Shown here: positions 9,958-18,961 of the stretch, piece by piece
Numbering within the stretch: position 1 is the first letter of the stretch
Layout: every line of letters begins with the position of its first letter
Source: Lachnospiraceae bacterium
Lineage (GTDB): Bacteria > Bacillota > Clostridia > Lachnospirales > Lachnospiraceae
NCBI GenBank assembly: GCA_021205755.1
Contig: JAJPWX010000109.1
Span: 1 to 64,000 of the forward strand
Length of the DNA stretch: 64,000 bases
Direction: 5' to 3'
Made by a program: the position numbers and the translations under genes
Notes under the pieces: model-generated
Told to the model about the DNA's origin: nothing
The model's database searches: none
The model's input: the letters and a program-made list of their open reading frames with translations, nothing else

Positions 9958-11337
9958 ATGAAAAGAATTACCAGAAGAGATTTTTTGCAGGGGTCAGCTG
10001 CTCTCACACTGAGCGCGGCATTTTCGGGGGTAATTGGCAGCCTCAGCGTATCTGCGGAAGAAAGCGCCATTCCGGCTTACGCGGATATCGTGCTGGGTGA
10101 AGATTACACAGACCTCACCGCTTCGGTTCGGTTCATCCACAATATGACCAACCGCGAGGAAGACGGAACCATGGCATCCTTTGTTGAGGCGTTTAATGAA
10201 ATGTATCCGAACATCACACTTACCACAGATGGCATCACCGATTTCGCTGAGGATGCGCTGCTTCGCCTGTCTGCTGGGGACTGGGGGGAAGTCATGTTCA
10301 TCCCGGCGGTTGATAAGGATGAATATGCAAATTATTTCTATCCGTTTGGCACGGTAGACGAAATGAGTGAGCTGATTAACTTCGCAAACACCTGCGCTTA
10401 TGACGGAATCTGCTATGGTGTTCCATGCTACGGCAGCACGCAGGGTATGGTTTACAACAAAGCTGTTTTCGAAGCTGCTGGCGTTACAGAACTGCCAAAA
10501 ACACCGGATGAATTCATTACTGCTCTGCAGGCGATTAAAGACAACACCGACGCGATCCCGCTTTATACAAACTATGCTGCGGGCTGGACGATGGGCGCAT
10601 GGGATGCTTACATCGGTATCGTATCAGACGGCGACGCAGCATATTACAATCAGAAATTCGTGCATGATGCAGAACCGTTCTCCGATCACGGGGATGGAAC
10701 AGGCGCTTATGCCCTGTATAAAATTCTCTATGACGCGGTAGCAAATGGCCTGATCGAGGAAGATTATTCCACCACCGACTGGGAGAGCTGCAAGGGCATG
10801 ATCAATAACGGTGAGATTGGCTGTATGGTGCTTGGCTCCTGGGCTTACATACAGATGGTAGAAGCCGGAGAAAACGGCGATGACATCGGCTATATGCCGT
10901 TCCCGATCTCCGTGGACGGTCAGCAGTATGTTGCAGCCGCAGGCAACTACAGCTATGGCATCAGCTCCGAATGCACGGGCGACACACTGATCGCGTCTCT
11001 CATATTCGTGAAATGGATGACAGAGCAATCCGGCTGGTGTGACATTGAGAACGAGTACCCGACCGATGCGAACGGCGAGCTTCCGGCAATGTATTCCGCT
11101 TTTGACGGCTGCACCATTCTTTCAAACGAGGATGCCCTCGCCGGCGAGGAGACCCTCCTTGATGACATGAACAGTGAATCCGAGCTGTCATTCAACGCTG
11201 GCGGTAATACAAAAATCCAGCGGATAGTTGAATCCGCATTCACAGGCGCTGAAACCTTTGATGAAATTATGGCAGACTGGACTGCTACCTGGAATGAGGC
11301 GCAGGAGTATCTGGGAATCGAAACGACTACTTATTAA
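9958..11337 (+). CDS. Extracellular solute-binding protein (family 1-like, ABC sugar type) with Tat-like signal
   Basis: MKRITRRDFLQGSAALTLSAAFSG leader; mature part resembles carbohydrate-binding SBPs (VYNKAVFEAAGVTELPKTPDEFITALQAIK). Confidence 0.85.
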   Translation: MKRITRRDFLQGSAALTLSAAFSGVIGSLSVSAEESAIPAYADIVLGEDYTDLTASVRFIHNMTNREEDGTMASFVEAFNEMYPNITLTTDGITDFAEDALLRLSAGDWGEVMFIPAVDKDEYANYFYPFGTVDEMSELINFANTCAYDGICYGVPCYGSTQGMVYNKAVFEAAGVTELPKTPDEFITALQAIKDNTDAIPLYTNYAAGWTMGAWDAYIGIVSDGDAAYYNQKFVHDAEPFSDHGDGTGAYALYKILYDAVANGLIEEDYSTTDWESCKGMINNGEIGCMVLGSWAYIQMVEAGENGDDIGYMPFPISVDGQQYVAAAGNYSYGISSECTGDTLIASLIFVKWMTEQSGWCDIENEYPTDANGELPAMYSAFDGCTILSNEDALAGEETLLDDMNSESELSFNAGGNTKIQRIVESAFTGAETFDEIMADWTATWNEAQEYLGIETTTY

Positions 11338-11361
11338 TATAGAAGTGAATATCCGATGTAA

Positions 11362-11387
11362 GCGCCGTGTGGTTTTCCACACGGCGC
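11362..11387 (+). terminator. Rho-independent terminator after the solute-binding protein
   Basis: GCGCCGTGTGG-TTTT-CCACACGGCGC perfect 11-bp stem followed by CTTCTGTT. Confidence 0.7.
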
Positions 11388-11407
11388 CTTCTGTTACGCG
11401 TTTCTGC

Positions 11408-11632
11408 TTACATCGTGGTGGTTGTGCCGGTACCGGACATCTGGCGCTCCTGCGCTTCGATCATCTTCTTAACCATATAACCGCCTACAGAACCATTCTG
11501 TTTAGAAGTCAGGTTGCCATTGTAGCCGTCGGAAAGCGGCACACCAAGCTCATTCGCTACCTCGAATTTAAAGCGATCCATCGCACCCTTGGCTTCCGGT
11601 ACAGCTGTCGTATTACTTGAACGATTAGACAT
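11408..11632 (-). CDS. Alpha/beta-type small acid-soluble spore protein
   Basis: AKGAMDRFKFEVANELGV...GNLTSKQNGSVGGYMVKKMIE, canonical SASP motifs. Confidence 0.93.
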   Translation of the reverse strand: MSNRSSNTTAVPEAKGAMDRFKFEVANELGVPLSDGYNGNLTSKQNGSVGGYMVKKMIEAQERQMSGTGTTTTM

Positions 11633-11821
11633 AATAAACGCCTCCTTTGTTTTTCATCTGTTTATCTTCAATGGTAATGTCGCAGCTATCTGCTGCACTT
11701 GTAGTATATGCAGTCCGGACAGATATAAACTGGAAATTATTTCATTTCGGGTTTTCGTGCGCGAAAAAATTGTGTATTTTATATTTTTTATATATTTTCG
11801 CTAAAATTATGTAAAAAAATC

Positions 11822-11849
11822 TTGTAATTTCAGAAATAGTTGCTATAAT
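11822..11849 (+). promoter_or_regulatory. Sigma-A-type promoter for methylglyoxal synthase
   Basis: TTGTAA - 16 bp - TATAAT. Confidence 0.55.
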
Positions 11850-11907
11850 GGACTAGACAGTTATGTTATAGGGGAAACTTTTGGAAATCAGAAAGGTGGA
11901 TATCTTG

Positions 11908-12315
11908 ATGAACATCGGATTTATTGCGCATAATAACAAGAAAACACTGATCGAAAATTTTTGCCTTGCCTATAAATACATCCTCTCCAGGCATCATCTG
12001 TACGCGACAGGCGGTACCGGGCGAAGAATCGAAGAAGTGACGAATCTCAAAGTATACAAGTTCCTGCCTGGCTCTGTCGGCGGAGACAAGCAGTTCATGG
12101 ATATGATCATACGGAACAGCATGGACATGGTGATCTTCTTTTACAATCCGATCACGGCCAGCCCGAATGATCCCGATATTTACGCGATCTCCAGATGCTG
12201 CGATGAGTATAATATCCCGATCGCGACGAATATCGCGACGGCGGAGTCCCTGGTTCTGGGGCTTGCGAGAGGTGATCTCGACTGGAGGCTGAATATCCGA
12301 TCGGATGATGTCTGA
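11908..12315 (+). CDS. mgsA: Methylglyoxal synthase
   Basis: MNIGFIAHNNKK...ATGGTGRRIEE...LPGSVGGDKQ...PNDPDIYAISRCCDEYNIPIATNIATAE; RBS AAAGGTGG upstream of ATG 11908. Confidence 0.92.
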   Translation: MNIGFIAHNNKKTLIENFCLAYKYILSRHHLYATGGTGRRIEEVTNLKVYKFLPGSVGGDKQFMDMIIRNSMDMVIFFYNPITASPNDPDIYAISRCCDEYNIPIATNIATAESLVLGLARGDLDWRLNIRSDDV

Positions 12316-12361
12316 GATTTCTTTTAATGGCAAACCACGGCTCTTGCCTCATGCTGTGTCA

Positions 12362-12398
12362 GGTTCCCTGTGCACATTTGTTTTTGTGCGGCAGGGAA
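12362..12398 (+). terminator. Likely terminator hairpin after mgsA
   Basis: TTCCCTGTGCAC...GTGCGGCAGGGAA followed by GTTTGTG. Confidence 0.4.
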
Positions 12399-12590
12399 GT
12401 TTGTGAGCGCTTTCTTATCAGTTATTTTGTTGGAAAAAAGATGGAAGAATTTTTCTGATACTAAAAAGACAGCCCGCTGTAGATGATCTTCCTACACGAA
12501 CTGCCTTTCTTTTTGATGGAACATATACCTGATTTACAACCGACGGTTGCCATTCACAGAGCCAGCGAACACCTTGCCGCTGCTCTTATT

Positions 12591-12989
12591 TTACAGATCT
12601 ACGCTTCCGGATACTTCCCCGTTGATCACATAGTAAGCCTTGTTCTCTTCCGGCTTCAGATAGAGGGTAATCGTTGCGATGTCGCCAATCTTATTCTTCA
12701 TTTCCTTGGTCCAGATCTCTTTTACCTGTTTAACCACTTCATCCTTATTGATCTCTTTGCCGGCGTACTGAAGATATACTTCTTCTTTCAGCGGTTTTTT
12801 CGTTGCTTTCGCAACAGCCTTTTTGGCTTCTGTGGTCATCGTATCTGCCTTTTTCGTGGCTTCCTTTACTGCAACTACAGCATCCTCGGTGGCTTTCTTT
12901 GTCGCCTTTTTCGCCGTAGCGCTAGCTTTCTTTGCGGTCTCTAATACTTCCTCAACAATCTCTTCCGAACTCTTTTTTGTTCTCGGCAT
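12591..12989 (-). CDS. DUF6465-type protein with Lys/Ala-rich (histone H1-like) N-terminus
   Basis: VLETAKKASATAKKATKKATEDAVVAVKEATKKA low-complexity N-terminus followed by a conserved VYLQYAGKEI...ITLYLKPEENKAYYVING domain. Confidence 0.75.
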   Translation of the reverse strand: MPRTKKSSEEIVEEVLETAKKASATAKKATKKATEDAVVAVKEATKKADTMTTEAKKAVAKATKKPLKEEVYLQYAGKEINKDEVVKQVKEIWTKEMKNKIGDIATITLYLKPEENKAYYVINGEVSGSVDL

Positions 12990-13229
12990 TTTTCATTCCT
13001 CCAAAAATTAATCGTATCATAACTACTTTTGTATCAGAATTCCCCGGTCAAATTTCCTCTTATTGTAAATATAACTCTGTACATCGCAATCATATAATAA
13101 TTGTTCAAACATTACAAGGCTAAATATTCCCAAAATTAAGAGAGAAATATTCTGTTTTCCATGGAAAACAACGATGCAGAAAAAACCTGACACTCAAAAT
13201 ATTGTGCAAATCTGAGCAAACAGCCACAT

Positions 13230-15350
13230 TTACAGGCTGATCTGCCCGCTCTGGCGGTTTTTCTGCCGCTGGTAGATGGCTTTCATTTCCCGATGCTCCG
13301 GAAGGGATAGCTCCGGGTCTTCGGCAATGATCTTCGTCACGGCTTCATTCGCCAGCTGCAGGACATCTGCGTCCATATAGACGTCAGCCAGGCGAAAATT
13401 CATCAGGCCGCTCTGGCGAACGCCAAATAATTCCCCTGGGCCGCGCAGCTGCAGGTCCTTTGCCGCAATCTCGAAGCCGTCGTTCGAGTGGTTCAGGATA
13501 TCCAGTCGTTCTGCTATTTCGCTGCTTTTACCGCTGTGCAGGAAGATGCAGTACGACTGTGCGTCTCCGCGCCCGACACGCCCGCGCAGCTGATGCAGCT
13601 GTGCCAGGCCAAAGCGATCCGCATTTTCTATCAGCATGACGGTTGCATTTGGCACGTTTACCCCAACTTCCACTACCGTCGTAGAGACCAGTACCTGAAT
13701 CTCATTGCGGAGAAACCGCCCCATGACCTCGTTCTTTTCCAACGGCTTCATGCGGCCATGCAGATATTCCACATGAATCTCCGCGGGAAGCGCCTTGCGG
13801 ATGTTTTCTGTGTATTCCATGACGTTTTCGGCGTCCACCAGATCGCTCTCTTCTACCATCGGACAAATAACATAGGCCTGGTGCCCCAGCTGCACCTGTT
13901 TTTCTATAAAGTCCCAGGCTTTTGGGCGCCAGGAGGGGCCGACAACACAGTTTTTGATCGGCAGCCGGTTCGCCGGCATCTCATTGAGGACAGAGATATC
14001 GAGGTCTCCATAAAGAATAACTGCCAGGGTGCGCGGGATTGGTGTGGCGCTCATGACAATGGTATGCGGCGTACTTCCTTTCTGTGCGAGCATTTCCCGC
14101 TGCCGCACGCCAAAGCGGTGCTGTTCGTCGGTGATCACCAGAGCGAGGGCGTGATAGACGGCTTTTTCCTGAATCAGTGCATGCGTGCCAATCACGATAG
14201 ACACTTCGCCGGATTCCATCTGCGCATACGCCTCCCGCTTCTGTTTTGCCGTCATGGAGCCGGTCAGAAGCAGCGCCTTATAAGGAAGCCCGCTCTGTTC
14301 CAAAAGTCGGCAGATAGAATCATAATGCTGCGCTGCCAGCACCTCCGTCGGCGCCATCAGAGCTCCCTGATAGCCGTTTTCAGCCACCGTCAAAAGCGCC
14401 AGCACAGCCAGGATTGTCTTACCGGAGCCGACGTCGCCCTGTATCAGCCGCACCATCACCTTTTCTCCCTGCAGCTCGCGCAACAAATCCGCCCATACCT
14501 TTTTCTGCGCACCGGTGAGCTCGTAGGGAAGCGACGCGATCAGACGGTCTGCTGCTCCCTTTGCGCGGATATGAAAGGAATGCGTCTCCTGCTCCCGGTG
14601 TTCCCGCAGGTTCTGCAGATGAAGCAGGAAAAAGAAAAACTCGTCAAAAGCCAGGCGGCGGTGCGCCGTCTGAAGCGAGTCAAAGCTGTCCGGAAAGTGC
14701 ATCTGTGAAACCGCTTCCGCCCAGGAGCAGAGATGGTAGCGATTTCTCAATTCTTCCGGCAGATAGTCCGCATAGGTTGTATTATTATTTAAAGCTGCTG
14801 TATCTTGAGCATCCCTGTTTTCGGATGCGAGCGCGGACGGCTGCAGAGAGGCCAGTACCTGCTTCACTGCTTTCTGCACCATCCGCACCGTCATACCTTT
14901 TGTGAGTGAATAAACTGGCTGCAGTGTAGTCGTCAGAGCCTCGTACTGCTCCTCATGAAAAACAGCCGCCTGCTCAATGAGCAGGCGTTTTCCCTTTTTC
15001 TTTGTTCTGCCGCGGAAAATGTACGTTACACCCGTGCGCAGGGAGTTTTTCTGGTAAGGCATATTGTACCAGGTCAGCAGCACTTCTCCACTCCCGTCGC
15101 TGCAGGCTGTGGTGGAAATACACTTTCCCCCATAATACCGATTGACAATCGGGGTGGTCAGCATTCCCTGAATGGTCACGATTTCATCCTGCGGCAAATC
15201 CTGTATGGAAGCAGGCTCCTCGTAGCGCTCATAGGCCCGCGGATAATATGTGAGCAGATCGCCGACCGTTTCGATGCCTGCTGTTTCAAATAAATGCTTT
15301 GTCTTTTCGCCGATTCCTTTCAGGGAATCAAGCGGAGATTCGAGATTCAT
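13230..15350 (-). CDS. recG: ATP-dependent DNA helicase RecG
   Basis: LKGIGEKTKHLFETAGIETVGDLLTYYPRAYE; LIQGDVGSGKT; TDEQHRFGVRQR; QLHQLRGRVGRG. Confidence 0.95.
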   Translation of the reverse strand: MNLESPLDSLKGIGEKTKHLFETAGIETVGDLLTYYPRAYERYEEPASIQDLPQDEIVTIQGMLTTPIVNRYYGGKCISTTACSDGSGEVLLTWYNMPYQKNSLRTGVTYIFRGRTKKKGKRLLIEQAAVFHEEQYEALTTTLQPVYSLTKGMTVRMVQKAVKQVLASLQPSALASENRDAQDTAALNNNTTYADYLPEELRNRYHLCSWAEAVSQMHFPDSFDSLQTAHRRLAFDEFFFFLLHLQNLREHREQETHSFHIRAKGAADRLIASLPYELTGAQKKVWADLLRELQGEKVMVRLIQGDVGSGKTILAVLALLTVAENGYQGALMAPTEVLAAQHYDSICRLLEQSGLPYKALLLTGSMTAKQKREAYAQMESGEVSIVIGTHALIQEKAVYHALALVITDEQHRFGVRQREMLAQKGSTPHTIVMSATPIPRTLAVILYGDLDISVLNEMPANRLPIKNCVVGPSWRPKAWDFIEKQVQLGHQAYVICPMVEESDLVDAENVMEYTENIRKALPAEIHVEYLHGRMKPLEKNEVMGRFLRNEIQVLVSTTVVEVGVNVPNATVMLIENADRFGLAQLHQLRGRVGRGDAQSYCIFLHSGKSSEIAERLDILNHSNDGFEIAAKDLQLRGPGELFGVRQSGLMNFRLADVYMDADVLQLANEAVTKIIAEDPELSLPEHREMKAIYQRQKNRQSGQISL

Positions 15351-15429
15351 GGATTCCTCCAGACTGAAATCGCATACGACTCTTTCCTGTCGTTGCGCGG
15401 TGGTTTTCCGGTTCACATACAGATCGGCA

Positions 15430-17226
15430 TTATTCCACGGATATAATATAATAGTAGATCGGCTGCCCGCCATAATTCAGTTCGACATCGCAGTCCGGAT
15501 AGCGCTCCGCGATACGATCTGCAAGCTCGTCTGCTTCTACCTTTTTCATATCTTCCCCGTAGTAAATACTGATCAGTTCCGCCTCATCCGTCATCATCTC
15601 CGCAATCGTATCTTCCGCTACCTGCTCCGTATCTTTCCCGACGGCGAGAATCGAGTGATCTCCCACTCCCATGATATCGCCTGCCGAGATCACTTTATTT
15701 TCGATATGTGTATCCCGCACTGCATAGGTCACCTGACCGGTGCGCACATTCTCGATCTCCAGTTCCATCACCATCGCGTTTTCCTCCGGTGACTTCTCCG
15801 GCACATAGTTGATTACTGCCGTGATCCCCTGCAGTACCGTTTTCGTCGGGATTACGAAAATATTCTTGTCTTTCGTCAGAGATTTTGCCTGGTTTGCCGC
15901 GAGGATGATGTTTTTATTATTGGGCAGGATAAAAATATTTTTCGCGTTTACCTGATCAATCGCGTTTAACATATCCTCGGTGCTCGGATTCATGGTCTGG
16001 CCGCCCTCAATCAGGCAGTCTACTCCGAGATCCCGGAAAATATCAGCGATGCCATCTCCGATCGAAACGGAAATAAAACCGGTCTCTTTCAATTCTACCA
16101 GCTTCGGCATGTCCGGCATCGCGAACGGATCCGCAGTGTCCTTCTTTTCTTCCAAATGCGCCTCACTGCTGTCGCCGCTTTTTGCCGCGGCCGTTGCATC
16201 GGATACAGAAGATGGCGTATCCTTTTCCATCTGTGTATTTTCAATCCGGATCTGCGTCAGTGCGCCCAGCTTCAAAGCTTTCTGCAGCACACGCCCCGGG
16301 TCGTTTGTGCAGACATGCACGTTTACCCGTCCGGCTTCCATGGACAGCGATACAGAATCACCAACCGCCTCCAGATATGTCTGAAGCGCAAGACTGGCAT
16401 CTGCGGTAAATTCTTTTTCCGGAATGATCTGACACCCGGTATCATATACATAAGCAGACTTCATCTCCGCCTGGCTCTGATCAAAAGCTTTTCCGGAAGC
16501 CTGCGCCATATCCGGAGTAAAAGCTTCCCCTGAAGCCGCCGTGACGTCCTTTCCTGCAGCTTTCCCGGCATCCGCAGCTACTTCCTCTTCCAGCTGGATT
16601 TCAATCCCCTGATAGGCGTCAAAAGCACCCTTTAATACCTGTACCAGCCCCTGACCGCCGGAGTCAACGACCCCAGCCTCCTTCAGCACCGGCAGAAGCT
16701 CTGGTGTCTCATCCAGCACCTCTTCTGTGCGCTTCAGGATCTCGCTCATCAGGGTTTCTAGGTCAATATCCGGATTTTCCTCGATCAGCTCCGCCGCCCG
16801 CTCGGCTCCGCCCCTGGCAACGGTAAGGATCGTGCCTTCCTTAGGCTTCATGACTGCCTTATAGGCCGTCTCTACTGCTTTCTGAAAGGCAGCTGTCAAG
16901 ATGACCGGCGTGATCTCCTCTTCGGTGCGGATCACCTTGGTAAATCCGCGAAGCAGCTGGGAAAGAATCACACCTGAATTTCCCCTTGCTCCGCGCAGAG
17001 AACCGGAGGAGACTGCTTTTGATAAGGATTCCATCGTCAGAGAATCCAGGGCAGATACCTCCCTGACCGCTGACATAATGGTAAGTGTCATATTCGTACC
17101 CGTGTCACCGTCCGGTACCGGAAATACATTGAGTTCATTGATCCATTCTTTTTTCGACTCAAGATATCTGGCTCCGGCCAGAAACATTTTCGCGCAGAGT
17201 TCTGCGTTGATTGTATTCGCACTCAC
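15430..17226 (-). CDS. DAK2/DegV-domain protein, fatty acid kinase FakA/YloV-like
   Basis: VFPVPDGDTGTNMTLT, SLRGARGNSGVILSQLLRG, GVVDSGGQGL; GTG start with GGAGG RBS. Confidence 0.92.
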   Translation of the reverse strand: MSANTINAELCAKMFLAGARYLESKKEWINELNVFPVPDGDTGTNMTLTIMSAVREVSALDSLTMESLSKAVSSGSLRGARGNSGVILSQLLRGFTKVIRTEEEITPVILTAAFQKAVETAYKAVMKPKEGTILTVARGGAERAAELIEENPDIDLETLMSEILKRTEEVLDETPELLPVLKEAGVVDSGGQGLVQVLKGAFDAYQGIEIQLEEEVAADAGKAAGKDVTAASGEAFTPDMAQASGKAFDQSQAEMKSAYVYDTGCQIIPEKEFTADASLALQTYLEAVGDSVSLSMEAGRVNVHVCTNDPGRVLQKALKLGALTQIRIENTQMEKDTPSSVSDATAAAKSGDSSEAHLEEKKDTADPFAMPDMPKLVELKETGFISVSIGDGIADIFRDLGVDCLIEGGQTMNPSTEDMLNAIDQVNAKNIFILPNNKNIILAANQAKSLTKDKNIFVIPTKTVLQGITAVINYVPEKSPEENAMVMELEIENVRTGQVTYAVRDTHIENKVISAGDIMGVGDHSILAVGKDTEQVAEDTIAEMMTDEAELISIYYGEDMKKVEADELADRIAERYPDCDVELNYGGQPIYYYIISVE

Positions 17227-17245
17227 TGTATTGATCCTCCATCCA

Positions 17246-17602
17246 TCAGTCAATCACACGCACGCCTTCGACGTACATATAGATTTTCTCAACCTCCATA
17301 CCGGTGAACTCTTCCACGCGGTATTTCACGCTGTCAAACAGATTATCCGCAACAGCTGAGATACTCACCCCATAGGCTACAATCACGTGAAAATCTATCG
17401 TAATCTTGTTATCCTCAATTCTCACACTCAGTCCGCGCTCCAGGCTTTCTCTCTTCAGAAGCCGTACCAGACCGTCTTTCACATTGACGATAGCCATCCC
17501 GACAATGCCAAAGCATTCGACCGCAACGCTGCCCGCATAGGTAGCAATGACATTCGGGTCAATCACAATCGAGCCAAGCTCGTTACTCATGCGTCCCTTC
17601 AT
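17246..17602 (-). CDS. Asp23/Gls24 family envelope stress response protein
   Basis: GSIVIDPNVIATYAGSVAVECFGIVGMA...ITIDFHVIVAYGVSISAVADNL. Confidence 0.92.
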   Translation of the reverse strand: MKGRMSNELGSIVIDPNVIATYAGSVAVECFGIVGMAIVNVKDGLVRLLKRESLERGLSVRIEDNKITIDFHVIVAYGVSISAVADNLFDSVKYRVEEFTGMEVEKIYMYVEGVRVID

Positions 17603-17719
17603 AGACGGGAACCTCCTCTATTCTCTTTCTGACTGGCAATGATACTTTCTATACTCTCTACATTCTACCAGAAAAGCGGATATTTGCAACTGAATTTTCT
17701 TTAATTTTTAATTTTATGC

Positions 17720-17748
17720 TTGCAAAACCCTCCTGTATCTGGTAGAAT
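17720..17748 (+). promoter_or_regulatory. Sigma-A-type promoter of rpmB
   Basis: TTGCAA - 17 bp - TAGAAT. Confidence 0.6.
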
Positions 17749-17827
17749 GTGATTTGTTGTGAGCCTTAGAAGAAGAAAAACTATTTCTTACGGACAGAGG
17801 CTTAATTTGAGGCAAGGAGGTGCAGTC

Positions 17828-18016
17828 ATGGCAAGATGTGCTATTTGTGATAAATCCGTACATTTCGGTAATCAGGTGAGCCATTCACACAGAAGGAGTA
17901 ATAAGATCTGGAAGTCAAACATCCAGAAGGTCAAAGTGAAAACCGGTGCAACTTCTGCTAAGAGAATGTATGTATGTACTGGATGTCTGAGATCCGGTAA
18001 AGTTGAGAGAGCGTAA
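17828..18016 (+). CDS. rpmB: 50S ribosomal protein L28
   Basis: MARCAICDKSVHFGNQVSHSHRRSNKIWKSNIQKVKV...YVCTGCLRSGKVERA. Confidence 0.96.
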   Translation: MARCAICDKSVHFGNQVSHSHRRSNKIWKSNIQKVKVKTGATSAKRMYVCTGCLRSGKVERA

Positions 18017-18056
18017 TTGTTCATGAACAGAACTGTTACGGAAAGCGTAGCTGCTT

Positions 18057-18082
18057 AGAACAGCAGGCCGATTGGTCTGCTG
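18057..18082 (+). terminator. rpmB terminator hairpin, built from the dispersed AGAACAGCAGGCC repeat module
   Basis: AACAGCAGGCC-GATT-GGTCTGCTGTT followed by TTATTT. Confidence 0.6.
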
Positions 18083-18094
18083 TTTTATTTATCC

Positions 18095-18232
18095 CTATCC
18101 CATAAACAGATTATATCCTATCAATAGCAAAAACAGGATCAAAAGAACACTGATCAGAATACTGTCCATCAGCATCTCCACAATCATCCCAAGCCCGACC
18201 CAGAATAAAGTATAACCCGCCAGTCTCCGCAT
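18095..18232 (-). CDS. Small membrane protein (45 aa)
   Basis: MRRLAGYTLFWVGLGMIVEMLMDSILISVLLILFLLLIGYNLFMG*, two hydrophobic segments; not in the ORF track because it is short. Confidence 0.5.
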   Translation of the reverse strand: MRRLAGYTLFWVGLGMIVEMLMDSILISVLLILFLLLIGYNLFMG

Positions 18233-18352
18233 AAAAGCATCAATTCCATATTTGCAGCAGCTCCAGGTACGGCTTCAGACTCATCGTCTGTCTCTGCGTA
18301 CCGGGAATGCTGCGCTTTCTTTACCATATGCAGCCGTCTGTAAAAAAATACA

Positions 18353-18403
18353 TAACTGTTCAGTACCTTCACAGTTAAAGGGAAAGGTCCATTTAAAATC
18401 GCT
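18353..18403. repeat. Dispersed hairpin repeat, truncated copy (copy B)
   Basis: TAACTGTTCAGTACCTTCACAGTTAAAGGGAAAGGTCCATTTAAAATCGCT, near-identical to 61277-61327. Confidence 0.8.
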
Positions 18404-18445
18404 GTCAGGCTCATCAAAACACATTTTGCGTGAATCATTGAGTCT

Positions 18446-18849
18446 TCAGAATGTAGATTCTTCTTCCGATGCCGTATGGATCGCCTCATCGACCTCCGGA
18501 TCCGTATCCTTTTCCCCTCTTTGCCCCGGCATGAACTTATTCACGATATCCGGAACCATATCCAATACTTTTGTAACGGCATCCTGATTTTTCACATTAA
18601 CCAGCTTTGTCGTGCCATTCGAAATGACGAGTACTGCGCTAGGGGAAATTTTGCCGCCCATTCCGCCTCCGCCCGCATTCTTTTTATCTTCAGACTTCGC
18701 CGACGCGGCCACGCCAAAGCTGACGTCAATCAGTGGAAGGATAATCGTGTCCCCCACTGTAATCGGATCCCCTACCACGGTCTTCGTCGTGATAAAATTA
18801 TCCATTCCCTTAAACAGCGATGCGACAGTGTTTTGAAAATTTTCAGCCA
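18446..18849 (-). CDS. GerW family sporulation protein (YtfJ-like)
   Basis: MAENFQNTVASLFKGMDNFITTKTVVGDPITVGDTIILPLIDVSFGVAA...GGGGMGGKISPSAVLVI. Confidence 0.9.
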
Positions 18850-18961
18850 TATCTAAAACTCCTTTTTTCGTAATGCAAATTATGATCCAGTGCGACGGCA
18901 TCTGCCGCTGCACAGTGACTGACCTGAAACATTTAATACCAACAGTTCTGAATATACCTAT

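Noticed and set aside
11228-11620. 130-aa plus-strand ORF overlapping the SBP 3' end and the SASP gene
   Set aside because: Crosses a strong terminator hairpin and is antisense to a clear SASP.
13488-14708. 406-aa plus-strand ORF opposite recG
   Set aside because: Fully antisense to a high-confidence RecG CDS; composition (His/Arg/Leu/Cys-rich) is typical of shadow ORFs in GC-rich-wobble genes.
18184-18489. 101-aa minus-strand ORF between rpmB and gerW
   Set aside because: Runs through repeat copy B (peptide LTVKVLNSY is repeat-derived) and overlaps the more plausible 45-aa membrane ORF; treated as spurious.
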